Below, piece by piece: positions 12,601 through 24,600 of a stretch of DNA of 64,000 nt (position 1 is its first letter; every line of letters starts with the position of its first letter). Source of the DNA: Gyrodactylus bullatarudis (lineage: Eukaryota > Platyhelminthes > Monogenea > Gyrodactylidea > Gyrodactylidae); the NCBI GenBank assembly GCA_012064415.1, contig SSNU01000015.1, positions 62,001 through 126,000 of the forward strand, in the 5' to 3' direction. The position numbers and the translations under genes were made by a program. Below the pieces are notes generated by a model, which did no database searches, was not told the DNA's origin, and was given only the letters and a program-made list of their open reading frames with translations.

Positions 12601-15600
12601 TTATATTTTTTTTAAGAAATTATTTTTGTTTAATTAAAAAGAGTCAGTATTACTGATTGACTGACCGATAGAAACACTACTATCAAGTAGTCAGAGAAGA
12701 TGTAAAGGTTTTAAATAGAAATACTTGGTCACAAATACTAAATTTAAAATGATATGATTGAAAAATATTTAAGCTTCTATCATGAGAAAGATAGCCAACA
12801 TTAAATTAAACAAATTTTTCCATTGCAACCAGATCATAAATCGGTTTTTCAAATTCTCCTGAAGAGCCCATTAAGATTCTGACCCAGGCTAAAAATCGAA
12901 AATTGGCGAAATCTCTATCTCTAATGTACATTTAGTGTTTCAATATATTTTAACCTATGAAAGCATAATGGTTACAATTGTGTTGTACATAAAACTAAAA
13001 CACTTTCAAATCTTTTATTGAAAATTACTACAATAGAAAATTCTCAAGGAGATGAAAATTATATTCAATCTCTCTTCCATTAAAGATCTTTTTTGTAAAA
13101 CTTTCTCAGGAGACTTCTCCAAGTCTAATGGAAAATTGAATTAGGCAGAAATAATCAAGTCAAATGATTACCATTAGAGGAGCGATTTTCATTTGGGCAA
13201 TCATTATTTAATCTCAGATCCGAATGTTGGGGAATTCTAAATTAAATCTCTAATTTTCTGATCTGCTTACACACAAGTTTGATTGGAACTGACCTTTTTG
13301 GTGATTTAAATGAATTAGCAGTTTAGAAATGACAGTTTTTTCCAGAAAATTCGGTACAAACATTAGACTGAAAGTTTCACCCTACTTCTACTTCTATTTA
13401 TAGATCCTTTAAGTACTTTGTAAAAGGGGTATTGACTGTTATGATCTATTTGGCTTGGTATTCTCCTAAAATGGTTGTTCCTATGTCTTTTCAAAACAAA
13501 GTGTTTATTCAAAAAGATGGTATAGCTATGGGATCACCTCTGAGTCCTCTTTTAGCAGACATCTTCTTAGTTTGGTTAGAATTAAATGAAATGTCTGATA
13601 CTTTCACTTTTTTTTTATTTATACATCAGATATTATTCTGATGAAACCAAATGTTTCAGTAGACAATTCTTTCTCCAAGATGAATTCGTTTCATACTAAT
13701 ATTGAATTTACAATGGAAAAAGAATCTAATGATTTTCTGAGTTTCTTAGATGTTAAACTAACTAGGAAGGAGGATGGGTCAATTTTATAATAAAATTTAT
13801 TGAAACTTAGGTCAATATTAGAATTCTCAGCCATGGTCATCCAAACGTTTCGACGGTGATTGTCTTCACACGCCTTCTTCAGTAGTACAATCACCGTCGA
13901 AACGTTTGGATGACCATGGCTGAGAATTCTAATATTGACCTAAGTTTCAATAAATTTTATTATAAAATTAATTTTAGATCATTTTTCACTGATTCTAAAA
14001 GGATGGGTCAATTTTAAGAAATATCTACAAGAAGAAGACTGATAATGGGAAATGCTTCCATTTTGCCAGTTTCAGTCCTCTATCTCAAAAAGTTGGCCTA
14101 GTAATTGGTCTAGGAAAGAGGATAAGAAGGATTGCTAGTCCAGAGGAATGGCCAAAAGAAATAGAGGAGTCAAAGCTACGTTTAAATGAGAATGGTTATC
14201 CCAACAGATTTGTAGAAAAATTCATCAATATGTCTGATGATGTAGATGAAAAGGTCGACAGAGATGAAGGAGAGAAGACAACCATCTTCACGAAACTTAA
14301 TTTTAAAGGTGATGGTTTCAGTAATGATGGAAGAAGACGACTGGTTGATCTTATTGATCAACATTATGATAATATAAAATTGAAAATTGTATTTAAAACA
14401 CAAAGATTATTCAGTTTGATCCATAAGGATTTACTAAAACCTGTAGAAAAGACTCTTTTAATTTACAAATTTCAATGTGACAGTGGAGCTTCTCATATAG
14501 GACGTACGATTAGGAAATTGTCATCTAGATCTAACGATCACGCCAAGAAGGATACAGCAGTGACCAGAAATTTCAAACAAGAGAATCATGAAGCTTCAAT
14601 TTCTAATTTCTCAATCTTGTATTGTACAGCACAGATTTGTGGGTGAAGGAGAAATTCTTCATCAATCACTTTAAGCCAAATCTGTGTGTTCAGAAAAAAC
14701 ACTCCTATAACCTTCAATTACCCTGGCCTATGTGAGCTTTTTCATCTTTCTCTTCACTGTTGCTATTTATTGAAGAGTTTTGGTGTTTTTTCAGCTCACA
14801 TTATATTCTTATATTCTTCAACTTTTACAATACTTCTTTCAAAATACTATATTCAATGAATTTTAAATATTTATCATTACATTTATGTGCCACTACTGAA
14901 ATGTACAAAAAATCTTTTCTTATATATATGTACAAATATGATTTTAAGCGGATATTCGGACGTATTTGATAAATTACGTGATTCCTATCATCGCTAAAAT
15001 GGCTTGTCTGAGAATGATTATTTCCGTTAAATAACACAATTTTAATTTAATGAGTATTTTCTAGAAATAAACATTATTTTCAAAATTTAATTGATTTCCA
15101 ATAAGTGTAGGCGATCATTAAATTTCGTCTTGGGGTTTTGCCAGGAAATTTCATGTAATTATTCCTGTTTTGAAGCGTTAATTTACCTGATTCATTAAAA
15201 TAATTATTAGATCCCTGAATGAATTGATTGAAATTTTTATTAACAAAGCTCCCTTGATCCTTGTACATAAGGGGTGGTTGGGGGATTATCAAATTTTACT
15301 GATTAAAATCTAACCAAATTAATAATGCATCAAGGAAGCGATGTACATTGAAGCCTATGTAACATTTTGATAGTTAAATGTAATTTCAAAATGAAGTCTT
15401 TTAAAGTTTTAACTAAAAACACGTGATTGATGTTTTTTATTTGAAATAATTAATGTCAATTATGGAAAATACTGGAAATAATAGTGATTTAATGAATTGG
15501 GCAATGTAGAACTGGTCCAGGTCAACTCTAAACTCCTAAATATTAAGACAATACAAAATTTTATTCGGCCATATGCTTCAATCCAAATTTCTTTTTTAAA

Positions 15601-18600
15601 TCGAAATGGAAGTTTATTTTTCTTCAACATGTGAAAAATACTCAATTTTTAAAATGAATCTTATTTTTATTCAAAATTGTTCGTTTTACATGGTGTATTT
15701 TATTGAGAAAATTAATATTTCTTTTATAACATCATTTCTGTTAAGTTAAAAAATACATATCTATAGAAAATCAGTCATCAGCACCAAATACAGCAGTTAC
15801 TGTCTTGAGAACTTATTTTTACTCAATTTTATCAAAAATGATTGAAATTTAATCAGTTATCAGATCAGGTACCATTTATTGAGATATTAATTAATCGCTA
15901 CAGATCAAAAAAAGACTTGAATCATCCAAAATGTGATCATAAACAGATTAGATACTACTATCAAAAGTATTGTTTAAAGTTCTTTATTTCTGTAAATTTA
16001 CCAAAGCTTATTCGAAACCTGTTGCAAAATCTTAATTTTTTCATTTTTTGTAGTTAAATTCATTGAAAAAATCTTGGCGTATGTTCAAAAATTGTGATTT
16101 TCAATCGGGGTTGTTGTACATCAGAACATGCAGATTTAGCCATAATAATTGATCGACAATCAGAGGCATGGGTGGATTTTATTTTGGATTTCTTTCTAAA
16201 TGTTTGGATGACATTTTCATGATAAGAATCTAGCAGAAAAATTTGGATACAAATTATTAATTATTTTTTGGCATCACCATTGAAGGAAGCGATCATTGCT
16301 GTTAAGCTAATCCATTAGAAAATAAGTAGACGAGAAAAAAGATGGTTTTTCACGATAAACAGAATTTTGAAAAGAGAATGCGTACCAGTTAGGATAAAAA
16401 TTCTGTATTTAGGAGGGGTAGAAGATGAAAATTCACTGCCCTCAGGTCAATAATGGCTCTCTTATCAGATCCATTATTATGATTCTTCTCCTTTGGTATA
16501 GCACAATCATCGCTCAAACAATGTGAGGCCATTAATTGCCAAACAAAAGTCCTACAAGTCGGATTTCTTTTCATTCAAGTATACCGGCTACGTTCTATGT
16601 AGAGGCAAGGTAATCCATGTATGATAACTAGGCTGGTAAAATTTTTTTATTTCGACATTTTTTACTTGACGAAATCGATATAAAATCGACATCGTTTTCT
16701 AGGTAAATTACGAGGATATGGGCCTTTTAAATTAAATTTATTAATAAGCACAAAGTAGAAATTAGAGTGTTTTTAGACATTAAACCTACTAGCAAAGTTT
16801 GGTCACTGGTTATTACTATATCCATGTGAAATCTAACTTGATGGAGATTGTCTTCTCACACCTAGATGTCAGAATTCGGATAAGCAAGTGTCAATTCCAT
16901 AAGAGAGTCAAATAATATTCAACTCACGGTGGCAGATGTAGACGCGTTTCGTCCTTGTTAGGACCTGGGTTCGAATCCTGGCTATGGTGTACTGACGAGT
17001 CCTAACAAGGACGAAACGCGTCTACATCTGCCACCGTGAGTTGAATATTATTTGACTCTCTTATGGAATTGACACTTGCTTATCCGAATTCTGACATCTA
17101 GGTGTGAGAAGACAATCTTTATTTATTAATCTTTCAAAAATATTGTAATATAATTATGCGAATATAAAATTACTCTTTTAGATTGCCAGTCTTAAATAAT
17201 TCGTTCTTTGTTAGAGCATTTTTGAGCATTGAGAAAGACCATTCCACACATGCCAACCAGTTGATTGTAGTCATCACTTATGTCAGTAAATTAACAAAAA
17301 GACTAGAAAATTAGTTTCTTAATTTTCATTGGATGGATTCGAAAAGAATTTTTTACAGTATCAGTAATTGATCTAAGGGATTGTTACAGTTATGGATTGA
17401 ACTATCGACTTTTATCGACAATTCAAGGATTTTTGACATTTAATCTCACTTATAAAAAAAGATTACTTGAAATCTCAAGTAGCATTAGTACTAAAACGAG
17501 CTGTTTATTTTATGTCTGAAATTTCGACTTTTTACCGGCCTAATGATAACGGAAACAACTTTTTCACAATTATTTTATAAATAACAGGAAATTTCATGTT
17601 TAAATTCCAAGAAATAATAGAGCGAATGAATAATTGTATAACAAAATAGGAATTTTATGCAAAATACAGTTATTTTTTAATTTACCAATCTGGCACTAAA
17701 GTCGGTCGAAAGTTATTTCAGATGAAAAAACTTTCCAAAATACTGAATCTATGAAGATCTTCTCAAATTTAGATTATAGATGCCACTTTTACTTAGGACT
17801 TTTTAAGTGAGGGGAGGTAAAAGCCAGACAAGAAAAACACATTGGCTGAATCAGATCTTATTGAGATATTAATTGATCGCTACAGATCATCAAAATGATT
17901 CCAAAGACTTGAATCATCCAAAATGTGATCATAAACAGATTAGATACTACTATCAAAAGTATTGTTTAAAGTTCTTTATTTCTGTAAATTTACCAAAGCT
18001 TATTCGAAACCTGTTGCAAAATCTTAATTTTTTCATTTTTTGTAGTTAAATTCATTGAAAAAATCTTGGCGTATGTTCAAAAATTGTGATTTTCAATCGG
18101 GGTTGTTGTACATCAGAACATGCAGATTTAGCCATAATAATTGATCGATGAAGTGGGCTGTTGAACGCTAGTCATCTGAGAAGTGTTCAGAATTGTAGTT
18201 TTCCCATCACCATTGTTATTCATCATGGTGATGTTGGAATCTTTTGGTTTCTTTACATCATAACAAAAGGATGTCTCTGTGTCAACTTTGGTTTCTTCCT
18301 CGACCGAATTTTGTTGTTCATTGATTGGAGGGGGAGTACTTTTTCGTTCTTCTGTTGTAGACTGTTCGTTATTGGTTGAGGTGTCAATTTTTGATGAAAC
18401 AGTCATATTGCTATCTGCAAGGACCTGCATAGAGTTCAATAACGTTGCTTCGGTCTCCATTCGGCTAGGATCATTCTCGTTCTGGCCATCAGATCTAGCC
18501 TCATTGGGAGTTTTTCACTTATTGAAATTCGATTATATTAAAGATCTGAAAAAGCACCATTGTCAAGATGAGAATAATGACATCTTTACGTTCGATAGTG

Positions 18601-21600
18601 AGAATTTTGAGCCAAATTTCCTGATGCAAAAATCGACCAAATTTGAATTTTATATACATATGAAACGAAAAGATTCTTGTCAGCATAGATTTATTGAAAT
18701 CTTGTTTACTCTTGAATGAGCCAAAACTTTTCTTGGTTAACATAATGTGAAAATCTGGTGGTGTATGAAACAAGCTGATCGTCATAATCATGAAATACGA
18801 GGAATAATTGGAGGAGAGGACCTAATTTAATTAATTTATTTTTTCTCAAAAGATATGCTTCACTAGGTACAATATCCCTTCACATTTTCTCCCCCCAAGG
18901 ACAAGACTCAAGATGAAAATTTCTGTCTCGAGGAAAAATACTTTATCCGATATGCATATTTTTTGAGAGTGGCATCATTTTTTTTAAGAGAAAAAACCTC
19001 CATTCTTTGAATAGAGCCAGCAAAAGAACTCAAGTTCGGGGAAAAATTTTAAAAAGTTTCTTTCTAAGGCAGATAGGAGTTTAATTTTTAATCCATGATT
19101 TAAAGGGGAAAATCTGACTATGGAAGATTAACAATGAAGTAGGTTAAGGTTTGAGAAATCAGCATAAAAATTCAATTTTTTAATACTCGAATCTGATAAG
19201 TTTACACAAATTGAGTAGAGGTACAACTTGTATAACTTCGATAACTTGCTTGCTATCTATAGAGGTGTGATTAAGTTAATTTTCTACGTACGTTGAAAAA
19301 GTGGAGCATATTTTCAAAATTTCAAAAATGGCCATGTGTTGGTCAGATTGAATTATTTTCTTTAAACAACAACTTACTAATACTTGTGTTCCTGACCATC
19401 CGGGGGTAATAAATTGAGTTTTTTGTAAAGATGGTAAATTCCCATTTTCCTATCAACTAGCTTCAGAACAGAGTTCTTTCCTAAGGAATATTTTACAGTT
19501 ATTTTCAATGTTTACTATCGTCTCTGTTCTCTCGCTTTCTTCCTATCTGATAGATAAACATTTACTTTCCATAGAGGGATGAGATCAATTCCTAAGTTGG
19601 GAATCCTAACAACTAAATAATAAACTCCAGACATTCCAGGCGTACACAACCTTCACCAACTAAGCTGGTCAATTGATATTGAGTTGCAATTCTCAATTCA
19701 ATCTGCGAATGAGAAGTTTAGCATATGCCAAAACCAAGAAATTATTTATTTTTTAACAAAAACAGAAGTTAATTGATGAAAAAATAAAGGTTTTTTGTTT
19801 GAATCATTATTTTCAACACAATTTCAAATATATGAAAGTATTATAAATGGAGTATCACTTTAAGAATAATAAATTATTAGCTTTGTTTATAATTGTGAAT
19901 TGTCATGTCCCCCCCCACTCTACTCAAAATTACGTGAAAGTTTAGCAGAAAAAAAATTTGAATTCGAAGTCGAAAATGAGAGCACTAAAACTCTTGGTGA
20001 GAAAAATGAGATTTTTGTAAAATTTATAGATTCCCAACTGTTTACCAATTTTAGCTTTTTAACAAAATGATTATGAATCTTTTTCCGAGAGGATTTATGA
20101 ATTTATTCTATCCTGACTGATCAAGCTACAATGTTTCCGATTTGTTTGTTGACGAGAATATCAAGTCAAATAGGACATGTTGACAGATTTATGTAAAAGA
20201 TGTATTAGAATTGATTATTTTTTAACTTGTCGGTTTTATGCTTTTATTATTAAAAAAATAGTAATTAGAATTCGATTGATTCAAAACCTGTTCACTAACT
20301 GGTTATAATAAAAACTATGATTTTTGTATATTAAAATTAACAGGATGAAAACTTTATTCAATTTCCGCCATTTTTTCTCATGATAGAAACTGAAATATCT
20401 TTCTCCTAATCCTTTTCGATGAAGTGTAAGGGAAGAACTAATAAATAAGTCTTATGGATCAACTATTTCTATTCGAATTCTCGAAATCTTCGATGCTTAC
20501 TTGATCTAAGTAATGATATCAAACTCAAGAGATTTTCTTCTTAGAAAAGGACTTTGACAATAAAAATTAATTTTTCATTTTATCGAGGGAACGTGTCCGA
20601 AAAAGAGTTCTATCAATTTGGTCAAGATTGAAAAAGAAGTTGATACTCACTCGTACTCGGCGCATAGCTGCAATAATTTCATCTTTATTCGTAGGTCTGT
20701 CAATCTCGAGGCGGCCAACAAACTAAAAAAAAATATAAAATCAACAAAAGATGTAGAGTTTGGCATCTTCAAGAAAAATATCGTAATTAAAGACCCACAG
20801 TAATAAGAAATTCCAGCTCAAAAGGGGAGAGGGCACATTTCCGAAGTTCAACAAAAAGCCAAATTTTATTCAGATTTTTGTAGACTCATTTTAGTCGTAG
20901 GTTTCCCTCTTCCTATATTGATTCTTCAATAAGTTCTCATCTGTATATTAACTAGCTTTAGTTGCAAGCTCATCTTTTACAAAATCAATATAGCATAATG
21001 TGCATTGAAAAGGTTCTCTTTTTTAACAAATAAAGAAATATAATAAAATTAAAAATGTTCAATAATTCATCGGGTCGGCGAATGTGAAAATTAATAAAAT
21101 TGTAAAGTATTTAATATGAAAAACTAGTGTCTGCAAGCAAAACGAAAATCAACTGGTTAACAAAGATATGAGTAAAGTAAAGACTTGGTGTAGTCCAATT
21201 TAGATCTAATGAGACATGACTAATTTAAGATTAGACAAATCATCACAATCAGATAATTCATATTTTGATTTAATAGAATTAAACGCAGATAATAAGTAAT
21301 TAAATTCATATTTTGAGTTGCTGAGGTTATAATTATTCTCAGAAATAGAATAGGACTCATAAAATTTTTAAACTATAAATGCATATCTACGAACCCAAAG
21401 AGATAAGCGCATTGTACGACTCCAAATGAGGATATAGGCAATGTAGAAATCTATATTGCACCCGTTCAATTGTTAGAGATTGACCGTTATTCAAATTAGG
21501 TAGAAGAGAGAAAATGTAGTCGAAAAGAGGAAATACCAATGACTTTTAAGCAATAGGTTACATATGATTACCCATTACAGAGTGAAATCATGCCTTTTTA

Positions 21601-24600
21601 ACAATACCCAAGGTTTAAATTAAAAGATATCCCCTATTCATTGAATAGTATTCAATGAGAAAAAAAATTTTTGAAAAGGAACTATAGATCTACAATTCAC
21701 TTTATGAACAAATAATTTCAATTGGGAGATATTTCCAATTTAGGCTTCGATGAATTCTCAAGATTCCACTTTTGACTACAGCAAAGGAATTCTCTTGACC
21801 GATATTTTCCTCAACGAAAAACAAAAGTTTTTCTTTGAGGAGGAGAAAACGAGTTATTTCATTAGTTATGTTTTTACTGAAAAGAAGAGGAAATGGAGAA
21901 AAAGTAAATGAGTAAATCCAAGATTGAAAGTTTAACTCTATACAAGTAAACGTCTATCGTCCATCCAACTGCCCCCTCCCCTACAATTGAAGAGGATAAA
22001 TTCGATTTTTTTCAATTAAGCCCTTCATGTCCTGGCCAAGATTGAATGAGAGGACGTACAAATGATTTCTTTAATCTTTTTTTGATTTTCCATTTCATCC
22101 CCAAAATATAGAAGCACTTTTACCCTTTTTATCAGAGAACAAAAAATGGTTAACTCTACAGTGGTATAATTCAATTTTCCCCGTGATCATCATCAAGCTA
22201 GTTGATATGAAGATGGGAATTTCATGTTTCCTTAATTCAAACCAAAATCTCTCGAGGTATGAAGTGCAGCTTGGCTCAATTACCAATGCGTTCCTAAGTT
22301 TAGGATAAAATGTGTTGACATTTCTTAAAGAAAGGTCACCAATGAATAGCAATTGTTATTGCAATTAAATGCATATTTAATGTGTTTATAAATTAATTGT
22401 GTGTCTGGTTGGTTTAATGAACATTTCATTGATGATGCCGAGTGTCGTTGATAATTATAATTATTATACAGTAGAAAATTTTTTTAAGGTAACAAACTTT
22501 CCTGGGTGCTCCTAAAAAAGGACCGTGACCTTTCTACATATGTTTATTTTTATGTTTTCGTGTATTGCATAATAATCTCATGTAAAGACATGGGAAAGGC
22601 TGTGCTTATCAATTTATTTTATTTATTCATGTCCAGCACACATCCAACATATGCTTGGGAGGGGGGAATGTAGTAAAATCTGGAATGTATTGATGTCAAT
22701 CCTTGTCTCTGTCAATTACATAGTTTTCTTATCTACTGAATGTATTAAATTCAGCAATAATTTTCAAGTCTAAAAAGCAAAGCTATCTTGTCGAATTAGA
22801 AGATTCTCTATTTCATCTAAGGCACAGTTAAGAGTTAAATAAAAAATCTCATGATTTCTCAGTTTTAAATGATTTAGAATTTCTTCCTCGTTAACGGTTT
22901 TCTAATACAGTTATAGAAGACTCCAAAATATATTAATTTTTTAAAGTGAAATTTTGAGATTTACTACCTATAGACAATAAAATACATCCATGAGTTTCGA
23001 AGTGCACTGTACTATTCAATATTCAATACATTCCTCTGCTTTGTCTTTTATTATAAATAACCTACTCAGTTTGATTTGTAAAAATGATACAAATTGGAGG
23101 AATCTTTCTATAAGATCATTTAATGAAATGAATTTGAAATCATCTTTTAATTCGATAATTATTATAATTTATAAATTTATAAGTCAGTCTAAATTTGAAT
23201 CAGGAAACAGAGTAAAACCATTCCCTACCAAAAAAGGCAATCTCTGTCGATACATGTTTCCCTCATGAATTTAATAAGTGATTGCCTGGTGTGGCGCAGT
23301 GGTATCTCTCTCACCTCTCATTCGGACCCTCTTACCCTCGGTCCAAGGTTCAAACTCTCCCACACCGGGCACATTTAACACTCTTTCCCTGTTCCCTTAT
23401 TTGTACAAATCATTTCTATGAATAAATATAAATGTTTCAATGTCAAAAAAATAAGGTCAAATCAATCAAGTGTTAAGTGCAGTTTAGATTGCTCGAATCT
23501 AAAGCTAGTTGATCTGATTTGCTTAAACTATATCTACGGCTAGAAGCCCTTTAGTTTCCTAAGCAAAATGAATAGAAAAACCAAAAGAAGTCAAGGGGCT
23601 TGCGAATATATTTGATCCCAAAGTGATGGGGGGATCATGTTATGTACCGAATGATTCAAACATTTCTTGAGCATCAATCACTTTGATATTAAAAAATGTT
23701 TCAGATTTCTTGAGTATATCAAATACACTGGAGAGAGGAATGGAATATGATCCTTTAAAGTAGAAGCACGATTTCAGATTTGATTTATTAGCTCATACAA
23801 ATGATTTTTCCACTAATTTCTTTTTCGATTCCTATATACCAATCGTCTCAATGTTAGAACACCTTAGAAACGTATTAACTAGAATAATTTTATCGTAGAT
23901 CTTGTGATAAGATAAATGATTGATCTTTCTAAAAATACAGCCCAGAAGTTATTAGATTTCTCATATTTTTTTTTATTTCAAATGATTATGAAATATCGTT
24001 GAAGTAATCATGATTTACAAACGAGAATTAGCTTTCGTCACTTGTTACAGTCAATTACACACATGATGATACGAGATAGGGATTTATTTCATGAGCGAAT
24101 GCATTTTATACCTCTCTGCCTCAATGATATTAACCAATGAGGGTGTAGAAAGGTCCAATCAATCATATTCAAGTGTAAGATGATGGTAAAATTTGGGGTT
24201 TAAACCTAATATTTAGCCATTATTTATACTCCAAAATGAACTATATATAATATTTTTACATCATTAGATTTAATTTTTTTTCTATTTTGTAATGCAATAA
24301 AAATTATTCTCGTACCTACTTTTATCATTTGTAGAAAAAAAATTGAAAAACTTGATTGTAAGCGAATTTCGATTCGAACCTTTAAGGAAATGTTCATTGA
24401 TTTGTAAAAGTCACCTTCAATTAGCTCTAGCCAAAGTCACGGGACCACTCCTGACCCATTAAAAAGATGAAAGCTAGTTGATATGTTTTTTTCAATAGCA
24501 CAGTCTTACTAATCAGTTTTTTAAAAATACTTATTCGACTTTTTCGGTGAAAGCTGGAAAAACCCCCCGACCTGCAGGTCTTTCCCTTTTTATACAGAAA

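Larger units (their letters stand above)
10889..12679 (+). mobile_element. hAT transposon with gene-like cargo
   Basis: Terminal inverted repeats starting TAGTGTTTCTATC lie at 10889 and, inverted, at about 12657-12679 (one mismatch in 23). Both are flanked by the same 8-bp direct repeat CTATCAAG (10881-10888 and 12680-12687), the hallmark of hAT insertion. Inside are a C-terminal piece of a hAT transposase near the left end, four spliced-gene-like exons (11193-11813), and a nested MITE (about 12067-12470). Most of the transposase is missing, so the element is non-autonomous. Confidence 0.8.

Noticed and set aside
23284..23370. Functional class II tRNA gene
   Set aside because: Acceptor stem and B box are present, but no acceptable 5-bp anticodon stem or loop can be drawn and a non-tRNA tail follows; better explained as a SINE head.
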